Source: Dermacentor variabilis (Eukaryota; Arthropoda; Arachnida; Ixodida; Ixodidae). From it: DNA of 64,000 bases. Each line of letters begins with the position of its first letter. Positions within the stretch are counted from its first letter, which is position 1. Made by a program: the position numbers and the translations under genes. Below the pieces are notes generated by a model. That model did not search any database and was not told where the DNA came from. It worked only from the letters and a program-made list of their open reading frames with translations. Of this stretch, positions 31,831 to 42,741 are shown piece by piece. The stretch spans positions 228,914,024-228,978,023 of the forward strand of contig NC_134571.1 of assembly GCF_050947875.1 (NCBI RefSeq), in the 5' to 3' direction.

Positions 31831-33581
31831 AAAGGGAAGCTGAAGAGTTTTCCAGAAAAAATGAGTGAAGAGCTGTACGTAATGGTTTTCGACCCCCCGA
31901 ATTCGAATATCGCATCGAAATTGAGCGAAAGAAAGCGCAAACATATTTTATTTCGACGAAAAGTGCAGCAGCAGACTCGGGCAGCTCGCGCGCCTCGTTT
32001 CCGCCTGTGATTGGTCGGGCGCCTCGTGACGTCAACATTGGTGTTCGTACGGACCGGCCGCTGCCGCCACACATGAAGCACGGTGCAAGGTGGTTTGGCG
32101 CTGTGGTTTGGTGAGACGGTAATGGTAAATTTCGAGAGCTTGCGTTTCGCTGAGGAGTTCGGTGTTGCTGCCTACATGTATACGTAGCCGGCTTCTCCAA
32201 GAACCAAAAGATGCTGGTAGCAAGCAGTACTTACGACGCCAACGAAGGCGAAGTGTCAGCAACTCCTTGTGTTAGAAATGTTCTTTGGTGAGCATGTTTT
32301 TTGCAAAGCTGTATTCAGCGGTCCAGTGAGTTCGTTTCCGGGAAAACAACTGTACTGCTATGTTCCTGCATGCCTCTTCGTGGAACCTAAGGAGGGATGC
32401 GATCGTCGGCATTTGTGCGCTGCCCCAAAACTGTCGGCAATCTACACAGACGGTTTACATGCGGGAAAAGTTTTCCAGCTCTTGTGGCACGTGTAGTGGC
32501 CTTCATCAGCGCGCCATCCACACGCTACTCGTAACCGGAGCCGTAAAGGCGGCGAATTCCGTGGGCTACGTGAGACAGCCGGTTTCTCTCTGTGCGCGAG
32601 GGGGAGCGCAGCGGCATGGCGTGCGCCGGCTTTCAAACACATGAAAACTTTACACTTGCATTGCATTATGGTAGCTGCAGTTGGCTGTTTCACAACACAC
32701 GTGCGAATAGAAAATTAACGGCGGTTTGCGACGAAACCTGCGTCAAGGTTGGGAGATGAACATGTACCTTTCGTTCAGCGTGCTAAAACGAAGGAGCTAG
32801 CAATCAATCAAAATCCAGGTTTGGACGAGTTCATGTATTCATAAGGTCTTCCAAGACCAGTTACCATCAGTCCGCCCGCACCCGTCCCGCCTTTATGCGT
32901 TCCTTGCCCCGATCTTTTCGCGCTGCGTTTAGAAAGCCTGCTGGCAAAAAGCCGTACTCTCATTCATTCACGCATTATTGATAAACTCTGGTAGTGATCG
33001 TCGTCACGGAAGTGGTTAGAGCACAGCACTGTTGTTCTTGAACGCTTGAAATTCTTTCGATTCACAGCAGTCTCCCACTTAGTTGCAAGCTTCTTGTCTT
33101 GCGGGGAGTAACGGAACATCGTCGCGGCCGCTGGTGTTCATGCAGCCATAGGCTGCACAGAACGCCGGCGTGATCGGCCCACCACTTCAATTGATGCTGC
33201 GCACGTCAACTACCACTCTACATACACACAAACAAAGGAATGCAGGCTCGAGCGAGGCAGATTATGACGGCACGCACGCAGAAACAAGCGCGGTCAGGTA
33301 CGTTCGCGGAGACTGCGAAGGAGCGGTACACCAGTGCTGACGTCACTACACTGCGGTTTCCGGCCTCCATTTGCATCGTCAGCGTCAGCAGCAGCGCGCC
33401 GCACTCGACGGTGGTCGGAGCGACAGCGCAATTTTAACCGGCGATTACGTCGTTGCTAAGTGAAAAATCCCGCCTAAAATTTTACGTGCATGGTTTATAA
33501 GGTTCCCGCATCCGTATATGAGCGTCTTAACGAATTCGACACTCTTCATATTCCGTTTTAGAAAAGAAAAGGGGGGCGGGG
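31831..33581. other. Unassigned segment between two copies of the dispersed repeat
   Basis: Fairly GC-rich, with open frames on both strands (for example 31656-32081 minus and 32360-32644 plus) that lack domains. It could include promoter-like CpG-rich DNA near 31990-32060, but nothing supports a gene. Confidence 0.3.
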
Positions 33582-33790
33582 TTGCGTGAGCATCAATTTT
33601 CGCTCTATTCTATGAAATGTACTACTAAAGAGTTTCCCCACAATACGCTGGGAGACCATTCCGGCGACATCCGCAAATTCAAGTATATGATCCCGGTTCT
33701 GCGTCTCTGCCGCATTGCAACGTGCATTGAGGCAAAGACTAGGCCACGCACGCACGTAACACAGAGTAACGTCAGAACGCAGAACAGCTT
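33582..33790 (+). repeat. Diverged dispersed repeat, copy 2
   Basis: Partner of 31569-31830. It lies just left of the PLE-2 insertion and is probably part of the same host repeat that PLE-2 entered. Confidence 0.65.
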
Positions 33791-34040
33791 ACTCCTGTCG
33801 CTTAACAAAATGTACAAACGTCACACAAATGATATTGCGCAACGAAAGAACGACACGTACGTGAGAGGACGACAGACCGAGCGCAAACGTTCAACTAAGT
33901 TTATTGTACCACTGAAACCGATTTTATACATGTGAAGCAGCATAGACCGCGCATGCGCTTACATGAAAAATGAACTGCGCATTCATGTAACATAGTTACA
34001 AGTAATGTGATGCCGCGTCCAAGAACTTAGTTCTGTTTCT

Positions 34041-34589
34041 GTGAAAGCCAGAGAAGGTAAGCTAACACACTTATCACCCAACTTTGCGATCATCTGCGCT
34101 TCAGATATTTCTCAGATGAGCTGCGTACTGCCACGGGAGATCAATCCTGCATTGGTCCTCAAGAGGTTTGCAGCCATGATCGCGACAATGAATTGCCAAG
34201 AAACCACCGGAGCCATTCTTTAGATTGTTGCTCTGTTCGCAGAGCCGATCATTGAGGCAACGCTCAGTTTGTCCGATATATTGCTTCCCACATGGAAGCG
34301 GGAGGTTGTAAAGCACCCGGTGGACACACTCGACGAACTTTTTGAGGTGATGCTTTCTGCACTTATCGGAAGGAACGGCATTTGGATCCGTCAACCTGCA
34401 AAGCCTGCCGAGCTTGTTGGGGGCAGAAAAAGCAACTCTTACATTCGCCCTTTGGGCCATCTTTTTCAAGTTATGGGATATCCCGCGCATGCAAGGTATA
34501 ACACTTACTTTAGGGCGTATGCCGGGAGAGGCTTCGGCAACTGACTTCTGCGAAGGCGAAGATTTCGGTGAGTCGGGTGGCCTCTTCAC
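34041..34589 (-). pseudogene. PLE-2 inverted GIY-YIG fragment (left arm)
   Basis: The minus frame reads RPKVSVIPCMRGISHNLKKM, CRKHHLKKFVECV, then LPCGKQYIGQTERCL, which matches the right arm (35760-36198) with scattered substitutions. It contains only the connector and nuclease N-terminal part, no RT. It is an inverted copy, not an independent gene. Confidence 0.88.
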
Positions 34590-34599
34590 TCGTTGACAA

Positions 34600-36198
34600 T
34601 TCGCTGTGTTTAATTCCTGCCGATAAAGAAGGCAGTTTTGCTGTGTTACCTGCTCAAGGCTTTAACGCCAAGGCTCTAGAAGCCATCAGTGCACACGTTT
34701 AACTTTCATAGGGAGGTGTCGCTGGCTAAGGAAAAGGCTGTGGCAAAGCGCATGTGCAACAGACTTAATCTACAAAAATTGACCCAGGCCTTTCAAAACA
34801 ACAAGCGAGATCATCTACAAGTTTTCTTCAGTGCCAAAACGCATAAACCCGGTGTACCATTACGAGTTATTGTGTCAGAAATCGATACTTGGCAAAAGCC
34901 GTTGGGTTTGTTTTTACAACAAAAGTTGGACCTTCTGCCTGTCAGCGACCCTTTCCTCGTTAGGAGCTCAGATACTGATTGATATTTTGAAATCACATTT
35001 TTACCGTGGTCTTGAGGCGTTTTCTATCGATGTAAAGGACCTTTATTATTCCTTGCCGCATAGAAGCGTACTGTCCTGTGTTGAGCAATGTATCGATAAG
35101 TATGGTGCTGTGTCATTCCAGAATGAGGCCGGCATGTCTTGCAGTCAGTTTCTGGAACATTTACAGCTTTGTCTTAATTCCACCTTAATCACTTGGGAAA
35201 ACGAATGTTTTTTGCAGAAGAGCGGTGTTTGTATTGGCTCTTGCATTGCTCTCATTCTTAGTGACTTCTTTCTATCCTGTTTAGACCGTGACATTTCATT
35301 ACAAGTGCAAGGCTCTGCAGTTTTTAAAACATTCAGATACGCTGATGACTTTTTAATTTTCATTGACTGCTCTTCTTAAGCCTTCATTCTGGAAACTAAG
35401 AAAGCGTTAGAAACGTTTCATAAGTGCTTAGTTCCCCTTCAAACTACTCATGAGATGCCGGTAGATAGGTCTCTTCGTTTTCTTGATCTTCGCCTGAGCT
35501 TTCAGGAGAGCCACACGTGTTGGTCGTATGAGCCACGAGCCAACAAGCCACTTCTACCGTATTCGTCCGCACATTCTAAGCTTGTTAAGCGGGCCATTAT
35601 CAATTTGTGCTTCAAGAATGCCCTTAGCAAGTCTTGCTGTCATGAAGCGGACGTAAGCTTTGAAAAGCAAATTCGACGTTTGTCCTTGGCTGGATATCCT
35701 AAGGTGGTGCTAGTGCCTGTCGCGGAACGCATTTTAAGAGAAGCGCGTTCCAGCACGCAGAAGTCAGTTGCCGAAGCCCCTCACGGCATGCGCCCTAAAG
35801 TAAGCTTTATACCTTACATGCCCCATAACTTGAAAAAGATGGCCCAAAGGGCGAATGTAAGAGTTGTTTCTCCTGCCACCAACAAGCTCGGCAGGCTTTG
35901 CGGGTTGACGGATCCAAATGCCGTTCCTTCCTATAAGTGCAGAAAGTCTCACCTCAAAAAGTTCGTCGAGTGTGTCCACTGGGTGGTTTACAACCTCCCG
36001 CTTTCATGTGGGAAGCAATATATCGGACAAACTGGGCGCCGCCTCAATGAACGGCTCCGCGAACACAACAACAATTTAAAAAATGGCTCCGGTGGTTTCT
36101 TGGCAATTCACTGTCGCGTTCATGGCTGCAAACCTCTTGAGGACCAATGCACGATTGTTTCCCGTGGCAGTACGCAGCTCAACCCGAGAAATATCTGA
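34600..36198 (+). pseudogene. PLE-2 reverse transcriptase with GIY-YIG endonuclease
   Basis: A fragment with PADKEGSFAVLPA (about 34620-34660) is typical of the PLE N-terminal RT. A stop and frameshifts follow. KTHKPGVPLRVIVSEI (34839-34886) and IDVKDLYYSLPHRSV continue, then catalytic FRYADDFLIFID near 35333-35368. A TAA at 35377 interrupts the frame, which continues from 35455 with RFLDLRLSF, the connector, and LSCGKQYIGQTGRRLNERL of the GIY-YIG domain to 36198. The YADD and KQYIGQTG details differ from PLE-1 (YIDD, KQYIGETG), so this is a separate PLE family. Confidence 0.87.
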
Positions 36199-37133
36199 AG
36201 CGCAGATCATCTCAAAATTGGGTGATAAATGTGTTAGTTTCCATTCTCTGGCTCTCACAGAAAAATTACTAAGTTTCTTGGACGCGGCATCACATGACTT
36301 GTAACTATGTTACATGAATGCGCAGTTCATTTTTCGTGTAAGCGCATGCGCTGTTTATACTGATTCACGTGTATAAAATCGGTTTCAGTGGTACAATAAA
36401 CTTAGTTGAAAGTGTGCGCTTGGTGTGTCGTTTTCTCACGTCCGTGTCACTCTTTCGTTGCGCAATATCATTTGAGTAATGGATTACCAACTTGCCCGGA
36501 ATGCTGCTCTCATTAAGTACAAACGTCAAATTTCACTTCACTTGCTGTGCAGGAAAGCAGACCACGCCAAACGTATGTCATGTAGCGCATAGCTGGGAGT
36601 GCACACAAATGACTATACTATAGATGGATAAACAAACAAATTATATTTAACGAGGATACAAACTTCAACATACCCCAAGGAAATAAATTAGGCACCTGCG
36701 CAAAAGCTGCTCTTCGCGAAACAGATGGAGAAAGAGAAAAGGAAGGCCCGCAAGGCATAAACAACTGCCTTTTTGGAGGCACACTGGGCAACAAGAAATT
36801 AAAGAAAGTCCGAGATATAATATTGCGTTTAAACGTCATTTGCTCACGATGAATGAGAACAAACTTTATAAACCTGTTCTTCACCCTTATTGTTCCGGAA
36901 CACCAGGTGCACGTACTCAGCCTCGAAGTTGTGCGCAGCGATCTGGTGCTCCGAATACTTCTCCATTGTAGGAAGGGAAGTGCCACATACGTCGCATTTC
37001 ATCAATTTCTTGACATCCACGGCCATGTTGTGAACTTTCCTGATGTGTTGCAGCATGTTCTTCTTCTGGATGAATAGTTTGCTCCAAAATTCGCAGCGAC
37101 GATCGTCATCGCCGATGGCAGCTCGATCACAGA

Positions 37134-37504
37134 ATGAGTAAAGGTAAGGCGCACAAGACAAGGGCTGAAGAAGGACACAAACGCCTTTACTGAATAAAGG
37201 GAAAATGAGACATCCACCCGTTCGTAGCAATTGCTACAAAGGAAACCCATACGGGTTCCTCGAAAGAAAAGCCTCATAGTTGAAGAAAAATTCGTCCTGG
37301 TCCGGGAACTATGAGGCTTTTCTTTCGAGGAACCCGTATGGGTTTCCTTTGTAGCAATTGCTACGAAAGGGTGGATGTCTCATTTTCCCTTTATTCATTA
37401 CTTCTCTCCACCTTGCGGGTTTCCGCAGAACTACTACGTCAAACGCCTTTACTCATTCAAGCATGAAACAACTAGCCCAAGCAAGAGTTTTACTCGATCA
37501 CAGA
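37134..37504. mobile_element. Nested fold-back insertion in the zinc-finger repeat
   Basis: CTCGATCACAGA at 37122-37133 and 37493-37504 is a 12-bp TSD, and the 63.4-kb copy of the host repeat has this site uninterrupted (reverse complement of about 63377-63400). Inside, AAACGCCTTTACT at 37179-37191 and 37441-37453 is a second, 13-bp duplication around a hairpin with 91-bp arms (37191-37281, 37307-37397). So a hairpin element appears to have inserted into a smaller element that had already inserted in the repeat. Confidence 0.88.
37191..37397. repeat. 91-bp-arm hairpin
   Basis: Arms 37191-37281 and 37307-37397 are inverted with only a few mismatches around a 25-bp loop. The arm contains the palindrome GTAGCAATTGCTAC. 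It could fold in single-stranded DNA or RNA. Confidence 0.9.
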
Positions 37505-37687
37505 CATGCTCCATTCCGAAGAGTAGTAGGCGGCGTTTGGAAGCACGTGGTCTCCGTGTCATTGCACGCACGTGGGTTGTTGTATATTCCGGCGGCAATA
37601 TAGGAAAGAAACCTCCCCAATCACGTGACAAACTAGGTATTCAGTGACCCCATAGAGACAGTTGGAAACCAACTTAGGGAACCAACA

Positions 37688-37883
37688 TGATCCCGGTGAC
37701 CCTGGTTCGGGTCACCGGGATCAGGCCACATTCCAGGCCTGTTTATGCAATTTTATCAACACGCGGACCTCTTTTTTTAATCCGGTGGAAAATTGCGCGG
37801 CACCGGGATTCGAACCATGGACCTCTTGCACGCGAGGCGGGTGTTCTACCTCTACGCCACCGCTGCACACAGCGGTAACGTAG
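37688..37883 (-). mobile_element. tRNA-headed SINE related to the RTE LINE 5' region
   Basis: The minus strand begins with an A-box-like GTGGCGTAGAGG (about 37861-37851) and a perfect B box GGTTCGAATCC (37816-37806). It continues GTGCCGCGCAATTTTCCACCGG to AACAGGCCTGGAATGTGGCCTGATCCCGGTGACC. That body matches 53365-53470 in the RTE LINE 5' region. The 3' part has an inverted GATCCCGGTGACC pair (37689 and 37720s). The tRNA-like head is not folded as a true tRNA here. Confidence 0.75.
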
Positions 37884-38830
37884 AGAGCTACAAGAGCTAT
37901 CCTCACACTATCCTTGAAAGTGTAAGGAATATGGTGACAAGGCTTGATGAGGCAGGTTATCCTGTTTCAGTAGTTTCTTCATCTTGCAACACGTTAATTA
38001 AGGAACTTAAAGTGCTGCCAACGTGGAAGAAGCTTAAGGAGCAGGTGTGGAACAAAGTAGCCATTATCCCGTCTATTCATTGTCGCACAGGCTGAAAAAG
38101 GTGGCTTTTAAGTTCCAGCTCAGGATTGGGTTTTCATGCAAAAGTAAGCTGAAGGGAATGTGTGAAGGAGTAAACAAGCACATTCTTCACAAGGGGTGTC
38201 TGAACAGGGAGGACTGCAAAGTGAACTATAGCATACAGTTTGTCGTTTGCACACGAAATGTTGTTTATTCGATTCCTTTTTCTTGCTGCCTACAAAATAT
38301 ATATCAGTCCGACTGGAAGGTGCTTAAACATTCGACTAAAGAAATACCATAGTTATTTGAAGGGTTTTTGTGCATTCACACCTCTCTGTGCATTGTTGCA
38401 AGAGTGGGTGCCATCCAGTTTTTGAAAGTACTATTCTGCTATTCACACACTGTCAAAAGCTCTCACCTGAATTAACGGAGGCTTATCACATTTAAAGAAA
38501 GGCTCACTATGTGTTAGGCAGCCATCCATCTCGCTGCAAGATAGTGAGGTTGCCGTGTTAGATCTTAAGTAAAGCCACTGAGTTGCATTGTGCCGTAGTA
38601 ATTGTTTCTTTACGTTGATTAACCAGCCGTGATATGTGTGTTGCCGTCAAAACATGCGCATTCTGTGATGTGAAGGTTGCTTTGATATGTATCTGCATAT
38701 GCTGGGGGGCCGGGTCTTGGTCACGTGATGTGTGGTATATATTGGTTGTCTTCTTCGAATAAACTTCATGTGATAGTGCTGTATCCTGTCCCGTTCTGTT
38801 ACTTTTGCCGGCATCTGTCATGCAGTAGCT
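37884..38830 (+). pseudogene. PLE-3: C-terminal GIY-YIG fragment
   Basis: The frame reads LDEAGYPVSVVSSS, KVAFKFQLRIGFSCKSKLKGMC, then VVCTRNVVYSIPFSCC, which matches the connector and nuclease start of PLE proteins. The GIY-YIG Tyr pair is damaged (LQNIYQSD where YIGQTG is usual), and the frame shifts near 38090 and 38330. No RT remains. It ends in an AATAAACTT-containing 3' UTR (38757-38765). Confidence 0.75.
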
Positions 38831-38852
38831 ACCATGAAGCTACTGCATGACA
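38816..38852. repeat. Perfect 15-bp hairpin at the PLE-3 end
   Basis: TGTCATGCAGTAGCT, a 7-base loop ACCATGA, and its exact inverted copy. It lies at the PLE-3 3' end and is followed by CACCAACTTGCCCAA. It may be a snap-back scar like the larger inverted arms of PLE-1 and PLE-2. Confidence 0.85.
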
Positions 38853-38940
38853 CCAAAAGTTCACCAACTTGCCCAATTTCCATCTTATTGAGGTTAAGGC
38901 GGCGAACCAATGGAGCGTTAGAGTTACAGAATGGGTGCCA

Positions 38941-38966
38941 CATATATATATATATATATATATATA
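38941..38966. repeat. (TA)n microsatellite
   Basis: About 26 bp of TA between PLE-3-associated sequence and the SINE at 39 kb. Confidence 0.85.
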
Positions 38967-38999
38967 AACGAGAAGAAGAGGGGTTAACCGAGGGGCCCG

Positions 39000-39165
39000 A
39001 TTTTTTATTAGTCATATCATAAGAAGCCAACAAACACTGACACCAAGGACAACATAGGGGAAATTACTTGTGCTTAATAAATGAAAATAAAGAAACGATA
39101 AATTAATGGAAATTAAAGTGGATGAAAAAACAACTAGCCGCAGGTGGAAACCGAACCCACCACCT
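39000..39165 (-). mobile_element. 5'-truncated tRNA-derived SINE
   Basis: The minus strand carries a B-box-like GGTTCGGTTTCC (about 39155-39144), CACCTGCGGC, a T-rich body and a TTAGTCATATCA-type end on the plus strand near 39010. The A box is missing, replaced by (TA)n at about 39166. From memory this matches a common tick SINE body, but I cannot confirm the family here. Confidence 0.5.
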
Positions 39166-39875
39166 ATATATATATATGAAAGTAAAATGACGGTAAGGTG
39201 GTAAAAGTAAAATGCAGAGATTGTCACATCATACCTAGCTCATTTAGCCCATTTACCTACAAAATTAAACACTCTTTTCTTCTTAAACACCTTGCTTGTA
39301 CATGAGTATTCATATTACTAATAATCTTTCAATGCAAACGCACATCAACTTTGTGACTTATGCTAATAACTGAACACATGGCTTTTTGTGCTGCAAGTTT
39401 TCTTGGACTCCTGCTGTACCGTAATTCATGTGCAAAGGGACTGTGTACTTTACTGAGTGAGATTGCAACATTTAAGTCATGTAATATTGCCAGTATATTG
39501 CTACAGCAATAAAGTCCTCAAAGAAAAGTTCGACAACTAATCATTCATATAAACAATTGCACTATGTAGGTTTGTGTGAAGCATTTTTGTGCTCTGTTTA
39601 ACCAAGAACAATTAAGTTACTGCACGATGCTCTTTTGCAAACATCAGTGCATTATATGTGTGAAAAAACGAAAACGACTTTGTTACTAATTATAAGCAGC
39701 AGACAGCTATATTACCATATTCTGGATCTACACTTAGTTGTGCAGATTTACTTTCTATCTGCCAATTGACAACTGCTATATTAAATTATATATATCATAA
39801 ATTATCAATATAATTTTCCTATTTACGTTATCATATTATTATTAATTATTATTATATTATATTATATTAAAAATT
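39166..39875. other. AT-rich segment left of Gypsy-2
   Basis: Very AT-rich, with ATATTATAATT-like low-complexity toward 39780-39875. No gene, RNA or repeat relationship was identified. Confidence 0.4.
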
Positions 39876-39879
39876 ATAT

Positions 39880-40029
39880 TGTTACAAGCACGGGGAATAG
39901 GGGTTTATTTAGGCGTGCGAGAGCAGGAACAGCAGGCTACGAACAACAGGAATGGCCGCTGCACAGTCTTCGTGCTCCTCTTCCCTACTCTTCTTGATCC
40001 CCGCGTCCCTTTTACGCGCTTGGATGTAA
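39880..40029 (-). repeat. Gypsy-2 3' LTR
   Basis: Plus-strand reading TGTTACAAGC ... GGATGTAACC, closely similar to 44093-44230 (about 90% over the shared part). The left copy has extra bases near 39891-39905. Confidence 0.85.
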
Positions 40030-40096
40030 CCTATACCTCTCCTCGCAGACAAAACCCACTGGGCGAGCCAACTAGCTTGTCGTGGCGTGCATGATT

Positions 40097-40880
40097 TCAA
40101 TCGTGCGACATGCGCGACTTGTGTCCTAGCAGAACGTCTACCAGTGTTCGTGAGGCGCGCGAGAGTATAGTTGACTTCGCTGACTTTGTCGATGACAATA
40201 TGCGGTCCATCGTAGTTGGCCAGCAGCTCTTGGCACAAACTGCGCTTCCTTGTAGGAGTCCAAAGCCAAACGAGATCACCAGGGTGATATGTAACAGGCC
40301 GATGTCGTGCGACGTAGCGGGCGTTGGAGTTTTCTTGTGATGCCAAAATCCGCAGTCGCGCAAGTCTCCGAGCCTCTTCAGCAAGGCATAGCGTATCGGC
40401 GACCGTAGGATTGTCGTGGTGGTAAAAAGGGAGGACAGTGTCGAGCGTATATCGGGGCAGCCGAGTATACCGGGGCAGCCGAAGGAAGAAGGGGCTGTAG
40501 CCGGTTCTCTCGTGCTTGGCGGTGTTGTAGGCTTAAGTAATAAACGGTAGAACTTCATCCCAATGCTTGTGATCGGACGCAACATACATGGAAAGCATAT
40601 TTGTGATTGGTCGATTAGTGCGCTCAGTGAGGCCGTTCGTTTGCGGATGATACGGCGTCGAGTGCCTGACGTGCGAGTTACATAAACGCACAAGCTCTTC
40701 CACGGTATCCACCGTGAATTGACGTCCCCGGTCGCTTATGATAACACCAGGCGGTCCGTGTCGCAGAACAATAGCGTGAAGTAAGAAGAGCGATACTTCG
40801 GTGGCAGTGGCTGATGGTATAGCCGCCGTCTCGCAATAGCGCGTGAAATAGTCGGCGCAGACAATTATCCAGCGGTTCCC
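40097..40880 (-). pseudogene. Gypsy-2 integrase core and C-terminus
   Basis: After a stop at 40882, the minus strand reads on in shifted frames through ISDRGRQF (second catalytic Asp), PYHPQTNGLTERTNR (catalytic Glu) and DHKHWDEVLPF. The C-terminal frame 40346-39909 reads YHPGDLVWLWTPTRK and QVAHVARLK, which match the usual gypsy integrase tail. An in-frame stop lies near 40535. It is disabled. Confidence 0.85.
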
Positions 40881-40881
40881 C

Positions 40882-41952
40882 TTAGATGGCTAGAAAAGGG
40901 CCTAACAGATCAATTCCAACTTGCCGAAAGGGTGAGCTGAGAGGCGGCACAGGTTGAAGGAGACCAGATGGGGCAGTGGTTTTGGCGTTTCCGACGTTGG
41001 CACTGTATGCAGCTGGCGTCTTTATGTAGCAGATTTGTAAGAGGATAAGCGACGCAAAACCAGGAATAAATCGGCGAAAGTAAGAGCAAAGACCCAGAAA
41101 ACTACGAAGTTGCTTCACTGACTGCGGTGCACTGAATGCCTCAACAGCTGCCGTCTTGAGGGGATCAGGCCGGATACCGTCTTTGTCAGCAAGATGACCC
41201 AGCACAAGGGTTTGACGGTCACCAAAGTTACATTTCTTGGAGTTCAGAACCAGGCCGGCGTTATTGATGCAGTCGAGGACAATATACAGGCGCATATTTT
41301 GCTCATTGAATGTGCGCCCGAATATAACAACGTCGTCAAGATAGCACATACAGATGTTCCATTTTAACCCACGCAGAATGGTGTTCATGAACCTTTCAAA
41401 GGTTGCCGGAGCGTTGCACAACCCAAATGACATCACATTGAATTCGAATAGTCCATCCGGGGTTATGAAGGCTGTTTTCTCCTTGTCTGCTGGGTGTATC
41501 GGGATTTGCCAATATCCTGAGCGCAGGTCCACTGAAGAAAAATAAGAGGCCGAATGAAGGCAATCAATTGCATCATCAATCCGGGGCAGCGGGTAGACAT
41601 CCTTCTTAGTCACGGCGTTTAATCTTCGATATTCGACGCAAAATCTTCAGTTACCGTCTTTCTTTCTGACGAGTATGACAGGAGCTGCCCAAGAACTCGA
41701 GGACTCTTGTATTATCCCATTTTTCATCATGTCACTCACTTGTTCCCCGATTATCTTGCGCTCGTTAGGCGACACCGGATAAGGCTTTTGCCTGATCGGG
41801 CGCGCAGATCCCGTATCGATAGTATGGCGCGTTCGTGACTCGGGAATCGAGAACGCTTTGTCCGGCTGCGCAAAGTCAAACACTGACAGATGCTTAGAAA
41901 GCGTATCCACCAAGGTATGGCGCTCCCTTGTGCTGAGCGACTTGTTTATCAT
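40882..41952 (-). pseudogene. Gypsy-2 reverse transcriptase, fused by deletion to integrase
   Basis: 41952-41647 includes the RT approach region (RPIRQKPYPVSPNER, SWAAPVILVRKKDG) and ends at a stop near 41647. 41613-40882 has DVYPLPRIDDAID, YFSSVDLRSGYWQIPI, SFGLCNAPATF and the catalytic YLDDVVIFG. Connection-domain sequence (FLGLCSYFRRFIPGFA) then jumps to QVGIDLLGPF of the integrase. In another frame the joint shows CIQCQRRKR, the end of the integrase zinc finger. So RNase H and part of the zinc finger are deleted. Confidence 0.88.
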
Positions 41953-41990
41953 AGAGGCTTTTTGTCTGAGACATGGCGAAGGTCAGCAGG

Positions 41991-42707
41991 TTAGCACGGC
42001 GGGTCTGTTAGTACGGCTATGGACGAAGACGTGTGTTCTGCAAAGTAGGCGCGTTTCAAGCTGTCTGGAAGCAGGACGGGTTCTGCCGAGCAGTTGGCCG
42101 TCCACACGCCAGCACGCCCGTTGTCGATGGATACCACACAATGAGGGACAAAAACGTTCTTCTTCACACATTTTAGATGCATTGGCTCTACGGAGACATC
42201 GGAACTGTCTGGAGCTTCACCGCGACATACAACCGGCACGCACACAGAGGTGGACGCAGGCACAACAGTATCTGCAGACACACAAAGTTCACCTTGACTG
42301 CAAGTCTCCTCTAAGAGCCCGGACGAAACATGGCCACCGACGCAAACTTCCCCCCTGCGACAATCAACGGTCGCACCACACTGCCGCAAAAAGTCGATGC
42401 CCAAAATCACTTCGTGCGTCGATCGGGGAATAACTACAAACTCCGTCGCGAAAACTCCACCAGCCAAGGATACTTCAGCAGTGCACACACAAACAGGGCG
42501 CAACGACTCGCCGCTCACTCCACAAAACGTTGCAGCCTGGTCCCACGGAAATACAACTTTGCGCCCCAACCGACCTTTAAAACCGAGACTCATTACGGAT
42601 ACAGTTGCTCCGGTATCCACTAAAGCCATTGTAGAAACACCATCAACAAGTGCATGCACTTTGTTCTTAATCATAGCAACTGCAGGGGGCATTTCTGTCG
42701 ATAACAC
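41991..42707 (-). pseudogene. Gypsy-2 protease and linker
   Basis: A retropepsin-like segment with intact ALVDTGATVSVMS (catalytic DTG) and VILGIDFLRQCGA is followed by a Cys/Val-rich spacer (SADTVVPASTSVCVPVVC). The frame is open for 239 codons. It is the best-preserved part of Gypsy-2, and the frame breaks before RT. Confidence 0.85.
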
Positions 42708-42741
42708 GTGTCGAGCGACCTCACCCCATCGGCCGCGCTAG

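Larger units (their letters stand above)
33824..36516 (+). mobile_element. PLE-2, Penelope-like element with long inverted arms
   Basis: GTACAAACGTCA at 33812-33823 and 36517-36528 is a 12-bp TSD. Inside, the left arm (about 33826-34575) is the reverse complement of the right arm (about 35745-36480): both contain the GIY-YIG end and 3' UTR. Between them lies a 5'-truncated RT on the plus strand. This is another form of the inverted-terminus PLE structure seen in PLE-1. The plus-strand element ends at CTCTCATTAA. Confidence 0.88.
36844..37631 (-). pseudogene. C2H2 zinc-finger repeat, copy 1 (interrupted)
   Basis: The N-terminal part (37631-37505) reads MSRDWGGFFPILPPEY and KRRLLLFG, then breaks at CDR where a fold-back element of 371 bp is inserted. 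After it, 37133-36844 reads AIGDDDRRCEF, a first finger lacking its second Cys (CEFWSKLF), and a second finger with complete C2H2 spacing (CDVCGTSLP ... HQIAAH). The frame continues NKGEEQVYKVC. The same protein is encoded in inverted orientation at 63254-63649. It occurs in a repeat, so it is probably mobile-element-borne rather than a host gene; no catalytic domain is seen. Confidence 0.75.

Noticed and set aside
37800..37870. Possible tRNA gene on the minus strand
   Set aside because: The B box is perfect, but the body is shared with the RTE 5' region, so it is a SINE head.
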